Below are positions 1 to 7,613 of a stretch of 64,000 nt of DNA, one piece after another (position 1 is the stretch's first letter; every line of letters begins with the position of its first letter). Under the pieces are notes generated by a model. It ran no database searches. It worked only from the letters and a program-made list of their open reading frames with translations, and was not told where the DNA came from. Both the position numbers and the translations under genes were made by a program. The DNA is taken from positions 5,475,501-5,539,500 of the forward strand of contig NC_009485.1 of NCBI RefSeq assembly GCF_000015165.1. Reading direction: 5' to 3'. The DNA is from Bradyrhizobium sp. BTAi1. GTDB taxonomy: Bacteria; Pseudomonadota; Alphaproteobacteria; Rhizobiales; Xanthobacteraceae.

Positions 1-507
1 CGACGGCTTGCCGATCGATTCCAGAACCAGGCCGTAAGGCTGCTTCAGCTTCAGCGTGATCGTCTTGGCATCGGTGGCCTCGAGCGAGGCCGTCGCCTCC
101 ATCAGCTTCTGGCCCATGCTGTCATTGACGCTCCAGCGCTTCAACGAGGCGATGCAGTCCTCCGCAGTGACCGGCGGGCCGTCGTGCCATTTCAGGCCGT
201 CGCGCAGAGTGAAAGTGTAAGTGAGCTTGTCGTCCGAGACCTTCCATTCCGCCATCTGCGGCTGCACCTGGAAATTGGCGTCGGTGCCGAGCAAGGTGTC
301 GTAGACCATGTAGCCGTGATCGCGGGTGATGTAGGCCGGCGTGAACACCGGATCGATCACGCGCAGATCGGAATGCATCACCGCCGTGATCGTCTTCTTG
401 CCGGCCGCGAGTGCCCCCGGCGCGAGCCCTGCCGAGGACAGCGCCATGACTGAGGCGACGAGCCATGAAACGAGCGCGGAGGACGACCGGCGCGGAGAAT
501 GTGACAT
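1..507 (-). CDS. Peptide ABC transporter substrate-binding protein, copy 1 (partial)
   Basis: The N-terminal 169 codons of a family-5 (DppA/OppA-type) periplasmic binding protein; the C-terminal two thirds lie outside the window. A signal peptide of about 34 residues ends GALA. The mature start (TITAVMHSDLRVIDP, then ITRDHGYMVYDTLL and the GLKWHDG motif) aligns without gaps to the two complete copies at 1098-2711 and 3253-4866. It is the most diverged of the three, for example EATASLEATDAKTI against DFTASLEAPDAKTI. The start is ATG at 507, preceded by an AGAGAGA ribosome binding site that copy 2 shares exactly. It presumably delivers peptides or related amides to the permeases at 6660-8504; the ligand cannot be read from the sequence. 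Confidence 0.9.
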   Translation of the reverse strand, partial: MSHSPRRSSSALVSWLVASVMALSSAGLAPGALAAGKKTITAVMHSDLRVIDPVFTPAYITRDHGYMVYDTLLGTDANFQVQPQMAEWKVSDDKLTYTFTLRDGLKWHDGPPVTAEDCIASLKRWSVNDSMGQKLMEATASLEATDAKTITLKLKQPYGLVLESIGKPS

Positions 508-575
508 GCGATCTCTCTTGACGTGAAGCTTTCATCGAACCGCTTGGCGCAGGCGCAAGCCGTCCTTCGTCGCCG

Positions 576-604
576 AGACTTGCAGCAGTTCCCCCGCGCG
601 TCAA
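576..604 (-). promoter_or_regulatory. Promoter-like element upstream of binding-protein copy 1
   Basis: On the minus strand TTGACG (599-604), a 17-nt spacer ending CTGCTGC, then AAGTCT (576-581), 69 nt before the start codon. The same arrangement with the same spacing stands before copies 2 and 3. The -10 half is poor, so an activator site may overlap it. Confidence 0.5.
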
Positions 605-940
605 TCGCCAGAGACGCATGGGCGGCGACGACCAACGATGCATGGCATGCCGGCGTGACGATCACGTCCCGCGTTCTGGAACTCGGCGGCTGCTCGCTCG
701 TTTTCCAGCCAACGCAAGGAGCTCTTGATGCCCAACCAAGCCGCCGCCCCCGAGCGCAATCGCCCGACACCGCCGCCGCCTCGGCCGCCATCCCAGGATC
801 CGGTCACGCCGCCACTGATCGTCGACGGCGTGGAGGCCGTCCGCGATCCACATTGTTGATGAGGGCCTGGTCGCTCATGGGCGACAGGGTGCGAAGTCGC
901 GTGGGCGATCGCGATTGCGGGCTCCCGCCTGCTCTCCGCC

Positions 941-977
941 GTCATTGCGAGCGCGGCGTCGCTGTGCTCGCAATGAC
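941..977. repeat. Bradyrhizobial palindromic repeat, family A
   Basis: Perfect 12-nt arms GTCATTGCGAGC (941-952) and GCTCGCAATGAC (966-977) around a 13-nt loop. The same core recurs several times in this window. Confidence 0.85.
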
Positions 978-1097
978 GCGGGGCGCGATCTTGGCTCCAA
1001 GCAGGCCGCGTCGATCCAGTCAGATCGGTCTCCGCATGAGCAACAGCCTGCGCCATCACCGGCGAAAGCCGCTGCTCATCCACATCACGACGCCGGC

Positions 1098-2711
1098 CTA
1101 CTCCTTCTTGTCGATGTTCCAGAACACCGGCGTCGCCGGACCGTCCAGCACGCCGGTCAAGGATTTGCGCCAGACACTCGGCTGGAGGTACTGGCCGAGC
1201 GGGATGTAGATCACGCGCTCATAGTTCAGCTTCTGGATCTCGGCGGCGATCTTCTTCTGCTCGTCCGGCGAAGACGCGCGCGCATAGGCGTCGCGCAGCT
1301 TCTCGATCTCGGCATCCTCGGCCCAGCCGAACCAGCCGCCCTTGGTGCCCCGGCCGCCGACAGAGACGTTGACGACGGGATTGGCGACGTCGGCACCGAC
1401 CCAGTTGGTGAAGAACATGTTCCAGCCGCCGTCCTTGACCGGCTTCTGGCTGGCGCGGCGCGTCACCACGGTCTGCCAGTCCGTCGCCTGCAGGTCGACC
1501 TTGAAGCCGGCCTCACGCAGCAGCTGCGCGGCCACGATCGGCTGCGGCTTCAGTGCACCGACATCGCCGGGCGCCATGATCGCGATCGGCGTGCCGTCAT
1601 AGCCGGATTCCGCCAGTGCCTTCTTGGCCTCGGCCATGCCGTTGCCCTTGATCAACGTTTCCGCACCGACATCGGTCTCCAGCGGCGTGCCGCAGACGAA
1701 CACCGCGCCGCAGATCTTCTGATATTTGGCATTGCCGACAAGCGCGTCGAGCACGTCCTTCTGGTTCAGCGCCAGGAACGCCGCGCGGCGCACCTTCACA
1801 TTGTCGAACGGCGGATTGAGGAAGTTCATCCGGCCCAGCGTCTGAAAGCCGAACTTGTTGAGAACATCGATCTTCAGATCCGGGTTCGCTTCCAGCACCG
1901 GCAACAGATCATAGGGCGGCGCTTCCATGAAATCGATGTCGCCCGATTGCAGCGCATTCACCGCGGTCTGCGCATCGGCCATGGTGATCCATTCGACGCG
2001 ATCGACCTTCACCACCTTGCCGCCGGAGGTCCAGCTCGCCGGCTCCTTGCGCGGCACATAGTCGGTGTTCTTCTCGTAGACCGCCTTCACGCCCGGCTGA
2101 AATTCCGCCTTGACGAATTTGAACGGGCCGGAGCCGATCTGCTCCGGGATCTGCTGGCCCTGCGGCGTCTCAGCGAGGCGCTTCGGCATCATGAACGGCA
2201 CCAGCGACGACGGCTTGCCGATCGACTCCAGCACCAGGCCATAAGGCTCCTTCAGCTTCAGCACGATGGTCTTGGCGTCCGGAGCTTCCAGGCTCGCGGT
2301 GAAGTCCATCAGCTTCTGGCCCATGCCGTCATTGCGGCCCCAGCGCTTCAGCGAGGCGACGCAATCCTCCGCCGTGACCGGCGTGCCGTCATGCCATTTC
2401 AAGCCATCGCGCAAGGTGAAGGTGTAGGTCAGCTTGTCGTCCGAGACCTTCCAATCCGCCATCTGCGGCTGGATCTTGAAGTTAGCATCGGTGGCGAGCA
2501 GCGTGTCATAGACCATGTAGCCATGATCGCGGGTGATATAGGCGGTGGTGAAGCCGGGATCGATCACCCGCAGGTCGGAATGCATCACGGCGGCGATGGT
2601 TGTCTTGCCAGCGGCGAGCGCCTGCGGCGCAAGACAGGGCGATAGCAAAACAGCGGACGCAACAAGCCAGGATGCGAGCACGGAATGAGCCCGGCGCGGA
2701 TGAGGTGACAT
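1098..2711 (-). CDS. Peptide ABC transporter substrate-binding protein, copy 2
   Basis: A complete 537-residue SBP_bac_5 family protein, the usual length for DppA/OppA-type receptors. A signal peptide of 33 residues ends QALA. Family landmarks are the early DPGFTTAYITRDHGY segment, GLKWHDGTPVTAEDC near residue 110, and the C-terminal YERVIYIPLGQY. It differs from copy 3 at only about 20 mature residues by eye, clustered where ligand-contact loops often lie (EAPPYDLL against ENLPYDMM; GALKPQ against TTLKAQ). It has its own promoter-like element at 2832-2860. It probably supplies the transporter encoded at 6660-10325, but substrate preference is unknown. Confidence 0.93.
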   Translation of the reverse strand: MSPHPRRAHSVLASWLVASAVLLSPCLAPQALAAGKTTIAAVMHSDLRVIDPGFTTAYITRDHGYMVYDTLLATDANFKIQPQMADWKVSDDKLTYTFTLRDGLKWHDGTPVTAEDCVASLKRWGRNDGMGQKLMDFTASLEAPDAKTIVLKLKEPYGLVLESIGKPSSLVPFMMPKRLAETPQGQQIPEQIGSGPFKFVKAEFQPGVKAVYEKNTDYVPRKEPASWTSGGKVVKVDRVEWITMADAQTAVNALQSGDIDFMEAPPYDLLPVLEANPDLKIDVLNKFGFQTLGRMNFLNPPFDNVKVRRAAFLALNQKDVLDALVGNAKYQKICGAVFVCGTPLETDVGAETLIKGNGMAEAKKALAESGYDGTPIAIMAPGDVGALKPQPIVAAQLLREAGFKVDLQATDWQTVVTRRASQKPVKDGGWNMFFTNWVGADVANPVVNVSVGGRGTKGGWFGWAEDAEIEKLRDAYARASSPDEQKKIAAEIQKLNYERVIYIPLGQYLQPSVWRKSLTGVLDGPATPVFWNIDKKE

Positions 2712-2831
2712 GCGATCTCTCTTGACGTGACGGGGTGAACGACTGCCTCGGAACTCAGCGAGACACGGCGATCCGCCGAGCGTCGCGGCCGCGTTCTGCG
2801 ATCCTCGGCTCAGCGTTCATTCCGCAGCCGA

Positions 2832-2860
2832 AGAGTTGCAACAGTTCTGGTGCCCGTCAA
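2832..2860 (-). promoter_or_regulatory. Promoter-like element upstream of binding-protein copy 2
   Basis: On the minus strand TTGACG (2855-2860), a 17-nt spacer ending CTGTTGC, then AACTCT (2832-2837), 121 nt before the start codon. It matches the elements of copies 1 and 3 in sequence and spacing. Confidence 0.5.
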
Positions 2861-3035
2861 TCGGCTTTGCTGGCGCAGGCCGCACGGCCAGCGCCCCGCC
2901 GCTCCCGCAAGATGAGCATTGGTACAGGCATGCCATTTGAACGGGCGCCATGCAGGGCGGCGGCCCCGTCGTCGGCCGACGCAAGGCGACCTGCGGGTCT
3001 CCCCGTACCATCCGGACCGATGCGCTGGCTCCGTT

Positions 3036-3116
3036 GTCATTGCGAGCGCAGCGCGCGCTGCAATGTGGACGGCCTCGGCGGAGGGGTTCTGCGGTGCGTC
3101 GCTGCGTTCGCAATGG
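3036..3116. repeat. Degenerate family A palindromic repeat
   Basis: Begins GTCATTGCGAGCGCAGCG and ends CGCTGCGTTCGCAATGG. The arms are recognisably family A but carry several substitutions and a diverged centre. Confidence 0.65.
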
Positions 3117-3184
3117 TGCAGGCCATCTTGCGATTGCAGCGAGAGGCACGCATCGCAGCCGCTTTGTCTACTCTCACGGTCACC

Positions 3185-3217
3185 GAAAACAAATGCGGCG
3201 GAGTTGCCTCCGCCGCA
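3185..3217 (-). terminator. Rho-independent terminator of binding-protein copy 3
   Basis: A perfect 10-bp GC-rich stem (3194-3203 with 3208-3217) and a 4-nt loop. Read on the minus strand it is followed by TTTGTTTTC. It lies 36 nt beyond the stop codon of copy 3, so copy 3 is probably a monocistronic unit. Confidence 0.8.
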
Positions 3218-3252
3218 GGGTCGTGTGCTGATGGCAGAGCCGTGGTGGCGCC

Positions 3253-4866
3253 CTACTCGCTCTTGTCGATGTTCCAGAAGATCGGCGTCGCCGGGCCGTC
3301 CAGCACGCCGGTCAGCGATTTGCGCCAGCCGCTCGGCAGCAGATATTGGCCGAGCGGGATGTAGATCACACGCTCATAGTTCAGCTTCTGGATCTCGGTC
3401 GCGATCTTCTTCTGCTCGTCCGGCGAAGACGCGCGCGCATAGGCGTCGCGCAGCTTCTCGATCTCGGCATCCTCGGCCCAGCCGAACCAGCCGCCCTTGG
3501 TGCCGCGGCCACCGATCGACACGTTCACCACGGGATTGGCGACGTCGGCGCCGACCCAGTTGGTGAAGAACATGTTCCAGCCGCCTTCCTTGACCGGCTT
3601 CTGGCTGGCGCGGCGCGTCACCACGGTCTGCCAATCCGTCGCCTGCAGGTCGACCTTGAAGCCGGCCTCGCGCAAGAGCTGTGCGGCCACGATCGGCTGC
3701 GCCTTCAACGTCGTGACGTCGCCGGGCGCCATGATCGCGATCGGCGTGCCGTCATAGCCGGATTCGGCCAGCGCCTTCTTGGCCTCGGCCATGCCGTTGC
3801 CCTTGATCAGCGTCTCCGCACCGACATCGGTCTCCAGCGGCGTGCCGCAGACGAACACCGCGCCGCAGATCTTCTGATATTTGGCATTGCCGACCAGCGC
3901 GTCGAGCACGTCCTTCTGGTTCAGCGCCAGGAACGCCGCGCGGCGCACCTTCACATTGTCGAACGGCGGATTGAGGAAGTTCATCCGTCCCAGCGTCTGG
4001 TAGCCGAACTTGTTCAGCACATCGATCTTCAGATCCGGGTTCGCTTCCAGCACCGGCATCATGTCGTAGGGAAGGTTCTCCATGAAGTCGATGTCGCCCG
4101 ACTGCAGCGCGTTCACCGCGGTCTGCGCATCCGGCATCGTGATCCATTCGACGCGGTCGACCTTCACCACCTTGCCGCCGGAGGTCCAGCTCGCCGGCTC
4201 CTTGCGCGGCACGTAGTCGGTGTTCTTCTCGTAGACCGCCTTCACGCCCGGCTGAAATTCCGCCTTGACGAATTTGAACGGGCCGGAGCCGATCTGCTCC
4301 GGGATCTGCTGGCCCTGCGGCGTCTCGGCGAGGCGCTTCGGCATCATGAACGGCACCAGCGACGACGGCTTGCCGATCGACTCCAGTACCAGGCCATAAG
4401 GCTCCTTCAGCTTCAGCACGATGGTCTTGGCGTCCGGAGCTTCCAGGCTCGCGGTGAAGTCCATCAGCTTCTGGCCCATGCCGTCATTGCGGCCCCAGCG
4501 CTTCAGCGAGGCGACGCAATCCTCCGCCGTGACCGGCGTGCCGTCATGCCATTTCAAGCCATCGCGCAGGGTGAAGGTGTAGGTCAGCTTGTCGTCGGAG
4601 ACCTTCCAGTCCGCCATCTGCGGCTGAATCTTGAAGTTCGAATCGACCGCCAGCAACGTGTCGTAGACCATGTAGCCATGGTCGCGGGTGATATAGGCGG
4701 TGGTGAAGCCGGGATCGATCACGCGCAGGTCGGAATGCATCACCGCCGTGATCGTCTTCTTGGCGGCGGCAAGCGCCTGGGTGCTCAGCGCCGTGGACAG
4801 CGAAAGCACGGAAACGGCCAGGCTCGTGGCGAGCGTAAGACCTTTCCAGCGCGGGATGTGGAACAT
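3253..4866 (-). CDS. Peptide ABC transporter substrate-binding protein, copy 3
   Basis: 537 residues, SBP_bac_5 family, same length as copy 2 and nearly identical in the mature part. The signal peptide (33 residues, ending TQALA) and the 5' untranslated region are unlike those of copy 2, so similarity begins close to the cleavage site. Long stretches are almost identical at DNA level (for example 4240-4590 against 2097-2440), which suggests recent duplication or gene conversion. The gene is divergent from the M20 peptidase gene at 5136, with 269 nt shared between them. It ends at a strong terminator. Expected role is capture of peptides or similar ligands for the adjacent permease. Confidence 0.93.
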   Translation of the reverse strand: MFHIPRWKGLTLATSLAVSVLSLSTALSTQALAAAKKTITAVMHSDLRVIDPGFTTAYITRDHGYMVYDTLLAVDSNFKIQPQMADWKVSDDKLTYTFTLRDGLKWHDGTPVTAEDCVASLKRWGRNDGMGQKLMDFTASLEAPDAKTIVLKLKEPYGLVLESIGKPSSLVPFMMPKRLAETPQGQQIPEQIGSGPFKFVKAEFQPGVKAVYEKNTDYVPRKEPASWTSGGKVVKVDRVEWITMPDAQTAVNALQSGDIDFMENLPYDMMPVLEANPDLKIDVLNKFGYQTLGRMNFLNPPFDNVKVRRAAFLALNQKDVLDALVGNAKYQKICGAVFVCGTPLETDVGAETLIKGNGMAEAKKALAESGYDGTPIAIMAPGDVTTLKAQPIVAAQLLREAGFKVDLQATDWQTVVTRRASQKPVKEGGWNMFFTNWVGADVANPVVNVSIGGRGTKGGWFGWAEDAEIEKLRDAYARASSPDEQKKIATEIQKLNYERVIYIPLGQYLLPSGWRKSLTGVLDGPATPIFWNIDKSE

Positions 4867-4980
4867 TACGGAGTCTCCTGACGGGGATATTTTGATGCCA
4901 AACTGATCAGAGCCAGATCATTCGTTGAGCGGAGCGGTCAATCCTTGTGCGAACTAACAGACGCAAGCCGCTGAGATTCA

Positions 4981-5009
4981 ACACTTGCACTGGCTGCCCT
5001 GCTCGTCAA
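4981..5009 (-). promoter_or_regulatory. Promoter-like element upstream of binding-protein copy 3
   Basis: On the minus strand TTGACG (5004-5009), a 17-nt spacer ending CAGTGC, then AAGTGT (4981-4986), 115 nt before the start codon. A dyad TGATC-N7-GATCA (4904-4920) lies between this element and the gene and could be an additional operator. Confidence 0.5.
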
Positions 5010-5071
5010 TCCGCATTCGCTGCATGGCAACAATGGCCGGCAACGCCGTTAACGACTGCATAGCTTTCGCT

Positions 5072-5088
5072 TTACAAAGCTTGCGCGA
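5072..5088 (+). promoter_or_regulatory. Conserved dyad upstream of the M20 peptidase gene
   Basis: TTACAAAGCTTGCGCGA, repeated with two substitutions at 6490-6506 upstream of the permease genes. It stands 47 nt before the peptidase start. The partial symmetry and the shared placement suggest a common regulator for the two plus-strand transcripts. Confidence 0.4.
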
Positions 5089-5135
5089 CTCCATCTCGTG
5101 TGCGCCGATCGTGACCAAACCTTGAAGAGAGCAAC

Positions 5136-6266
5136 ATGAATCCAGCCAATCTTCCGTTCGATACCGAGGCCATGCTGCAGGGTTTGCGCGGCTGGGTGGA
5201 GTGCGAAAGTCCGACCTGGGATGCGGCCGCCGTCGAACGGATGCTCGACCTCGCCGCGCGCGACATGGCGATCATGGGTGCGACGATCGAGCGCATCGCC
5301 GGACGCCAGGGATTCGCCGGCTGCGTCCGCGCCCGCTTCCCGCATCCGAACCAGGGGCAGCCCGGCATCCTGATCGCCGGCCACATGGACACGGTTCACC
5401 CCGTCGGCACCCTCGCCAAGCTGTCCTTTCGCCGCGAGGGCAACAAATGCTACGGTCCCGGCATCTGTGACATGAAGGGCGGCAACTACATCACGCTGGA
5501 GGCCATCCGCCAGCTCATCAAGGCGTCGGTGACGACGCCGCTGCCGATCACCGTGCTGTTCACGCCCGACGAGGAGGTCGGCACGCCGTCGACGCGGGAC
5601 ATCATCGAGGCCGAGGCGCAGCGCAACAAATACGTCCTGGTGCCCGAGCCCGGCCGCCCCGACAATGGCGTGGTGACCGGCCGCTATGCGATTGCACGCT
5701 TCAATCTCGAAGCGGTCGGCCGGCCGAGCCACGCCGGCGCCCGGCTCGGCGCCGGCCGTTCCGCCATCCGGGAAATGGCCCGCCAGATCCTGGCGATCGA
5801 CGCCATGACCGGCGAGGATTGCACCTTATCCGTCGGCATCGTGCATGGCGGCCAATGGGTCAATTGCGTCGCCACCACCTGCACCGGCGAGGCGCTCAGC
5901 ATGGCGAAGCGACAGGCCGATCTCGATCGCGGCGTCGAACGCATGCTGGCGCTGTCCGGCACCCATGACGATGTCAGCTTCACGGTCACCCGCGGCGTCA
6001 CGCGTCCGGTCTGGGAGCCGGATTCCGGAACCATGGCGCTGTATGAACACGCGCGCGGCATCGCCGAGCAGCTCGGCCTGTCACTGCCGCATGGCTCGGC
6101 CGGCGGCGGCTCGGACGGCAATTTCACCGGCGCATTGGGCATCCCGACGCTTGACGGTCTGGGCGTGCGCGGTGGCGACATGCACACGCTCAACGAGCAC
6201 ATCGAGGTCGACAGCCTTGCCGAGCGCGGCCGCCTGATGGCCGGCCTGCTCGCCACGCTCGCCTAG
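5136..6266 (+). CDS. M20 family metallopeptidase (carboxypeptidase G2-like)
   Basis: A 376-residue zinc exopeptidase of the M20A/ArgE-CPG2 group, expected to remove a C-terminal residue or deacylate an amino acid. Visible metal-site motifs are GHMDTVHPVG (His83, Asp85), GICDMKGG (bridging Asp112) and FTPDEEVGTPS (catalytic and metal-binding Glu146/Glu147). The lid domain follows with GRPSHAGAR and the C-terminal metal ligand is in GDMHTLNEH. There is no signal peptide, so it should act in the cytoplasm on imported peptides. The start is ATG at 5136 after GAAGAGAG. It is the first gene of the plus-strand run and sits next to the transporter genes, which supports a role in peptide breakdown. 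Confidence 0.88.
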   Translation: MNPANLPFDTEAMLQGLRGWVECESPTWDAAAVERMLDLAARDMAIMGATIERIAGRQGFAGCVRARFPHPNQGQPGILIAGHMDTVHPVGTLAKLSFRREGNKCYGPGICDMKGGNYITLEAIRQLIKASVTTPLPITVLFTPDEEVGTPSTRDIIEAEAQRNKYVLVPEPGRPDNGVVTGRYAIARFNLEAVGRPSHAGARLGAGRSAIREMARQILAIDAMTGEDCTLSVGIVHGGQWVNCVATTCTGEALSMAKRQADLDRGVERMLALSGTHDDVSFTVTRGVTRPVWEPDSGTMALYEHARGIAEQLGLSLPHGSAGGGSDGNFTGALGIPTLDGLGVRGGDMHTLNEHIEVDSLAERGRLMAGLLATLA

Positions 6267-6659
6267 ATCGTGACGAGATCATGACGCTGGACGCGCCGCA
6301 GCAGCCCTGCAGCTGTGCATGGATGAGGCGGCGCGCTCATCCTCTCGCCAACGCTGATTGACGCGCGGCCATGCCAAACGGCACCACGCAACTCCGGGCG
6401 CTGCTGCGCAGCAGTTTAGTTTCATTTTACGGGACGGCGACAGCGCCGGTGGACATTCTCGCGTCGGCGCGCAAGTAATGGCATGGGCCTTGCAAAGTTT
6501 GCGCGAGCTCCTTCGCACATGCGATGAAGCGCTATGATCGCGAAATGTCGCATCCGTCGGCCGGACAGCGGAGACCTTGAAAGCGATGGACATCAGTGAC
6601 ATGCAGACTCGGTCGCGCAATCTGCCTTCCCCAGGGATCATGAACACGGTTCTCTCACG
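6267..6659. other. Leader region between peptidase and permease genes
   Basis: 393 nt without a confident gene. It holds the second copy of the shared dyad (6490-6506) and a possible 25-codon leader frame (6586-6663). Several short inverted repeats are present, for example around CTGCTGCGCAGCAG near 6400, none followed by a T-run. Confidence 0.55.
6490..6506 (+). promoter_or_regulatory. Conserved dyad upstream of the permease operon
   Basis: TTGCAAAGTTTGCGCGA contains the perfect dyad GCAAA-G-TTTGC. It differs from the element at 5072-5088 at two positions. Further weak similarity follows, including ACCTTGAA before the next ATG in both regions. Confidence 0.4.
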
Positions 6660-6663
6660 ATGA
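6586..6663 (+). CDS. Possible 25-residue leader peptide coupled to the permease gene
   Basis: ATG at 6586 opens 25 codons (beginning MDISDMQTRSR) whose stop TGA overlaps the permease ATG in the arrangement ATGA. The permease gene has no clear ribosome binding site of its own, so translational coupling would explain how it starts. The peptide resembles nothing known to me, and chance cannot be excluded. Confidence 0.3.
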   Translation: MDISDMQTRSRNLPSPGIMNTVLSR

Positions 6664-7601
6664 TCGGTTATCTGCTTCGCCGCATTCTCGCATCCATCCC
6701 GGTGATGGGCGTGGTGGCGCTGTTCGTCTTTCTGCTGCTGCGCCTGACACCCGGCGATCCCGCAGCGATTCTCGCCGGCGACAACGCAACGCCCGAGCAG
6801 CTCGAGCGCATCCGCACCACGCTCGGCCTGAACGAGCCGCTCTACATCCAGTTCTTCACCTGGATCAATCAGCTGCTGCATGGCGATCTCGGCGTGTCGC
6901 TGATCTCCAAGGTGCCGGTGCTGCAGATGATCGGCCAGCGCGTCGAGCCGTCGATCTCGGTTGCGATCTCGACCATCATCCTCTCGATCCTGGTCGCGGT
7001 CCCGCTCGGCGTCATCGCCGCATGGAAGCACGGCACCTGGATCGACCGCTTCGTGATGGGCCTGTCGGTGCTCGGCTTCTCGGTGCCCGTCTTCGTGATC
7101 GGCTACATCCTGATCCAGATGTTTGCGATCAATCTGCGCTGGGTCCCGGTCCAGGGCTTCCGCAGCATCACGGTCGGCTTCGGCCCGTTCTTCGAGCGCA
7201 TCATCCTGCCGACCTGCGCGCTGTCCTTCATCTACGTCGCGCTGATCGCACGCATGACGCGCGCCGCGATGCTCGACGTGCTCGGCGAGGATTTCGTGCG
7301 CACCGCGCGCGCCAAGGGCGTCAGCGAGGTCGCCGTGCTGCTGCGCCACGCGCTGCGCAATGCCGCGGTGCCGGTCATCACCGTGATCGGCTCCGGCTTC
7401 GCGCTGCTGATCTCCGGCGTCGTCGTCACCGAGAGCGTGTTCAATCTGCCGGGCATCGGCCGGCTCACGGTCGACGCCGTGCTGGCGCGCGACTATCCGG
7501 TCATTCAGGGCATGATCCTGCTGACCTCCTTCATCTATCTCGCGGTCAATCTGCTGATCGACCTCGCTTATACGCTGCTCGACCCCCGCATCCGCTACTG
7601 A
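6660..7601 (+). CDS. ABC transporter permease, DppB/OppB type
   Basis: A 313-residue inner-membrane permease with an N-terminal membrane anchor (MIGYLLRRILASIPVMG), the family motif RLTPGDPAAILAGDNATPEQ and the typical DppB domain of five further membrane segments. The cytoplasmic EAA-type loop that contacts the ATPase is RTARAKGVSEVAVLLRHALR. The C-terminus TLLDPRIRY is characteristic. The start overlaps the stop of a short upstream frame. With the next gene, 12 nt downstream, it forms the membrane channel of a peptide or nickel importer. Confidence 0.93.
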   Translation: MIGYLLRRILASIPVMGVVALFVFLLLRLTPGDPAAILAGDNATPEQLERIRTTLGLNEPLYIQFFTWINQLLHGDLGVSLISKVPVLQMIGQRVEPSISVAISTIILSILVAVPLGVIAAWKHGTWIDRFVMGLSVLGFSVPVFVIGYILIQMFAINLRWVPVQGFRSITVGFGPFFERIILPTCALSFIYVALIARMTRAAMLDVLGEDFVRTARAKGVSEVAVLLRHALRNAAVPVITVIGSGFALLISGVVVTESVFNLPGIGRLTVDAVLARDYPVIQGMILLTSFIYLAVNLLIDLAYTLLDPRIRY

Positions 7602-7613
7602 GGCCTTGTTCCG

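Larger units (their letters stand above)
508..1097. other. Intergenic region with promoter and one palindromic repeat
   Basis: No gene is supported in this 590-nt gap. It holds the promoter-like element of copy 1 (576-604) and a palindromic repeat (941-977). Long open frames here on both strands are GC-driven and show no recognisable protein. Confidence 0.6.
2712..3252. other. Intergenic region between binding-protein copies 2 and 3
   Basis: No gene is supported. It contains the promoter of copy 2 (2832-2860), a degenerate family A repeat (3036-3116) and the terminator of copy 3 (3185-3217). Confidence 0.6.

Noticed and set aside
915..2645. Long open frame antisense to binding-protein copy 2
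   Set aside because: Composition is that of a GC-rich shadow frame (His/Arg/Leu-rich), it has no ribosome binding site, and the minus-strand frame encodes a clear SBP_bac_5 protein.
2838..2856. Sigma-54 promoter in front of binding-protein copy 2 (GGCACC...TTGC)
   Set aside because: The distance between GG and GC is not ten bases in any register, and copies 1 and 3 do not keep the GG; a TTGACG-type -35 explains the conservation better.
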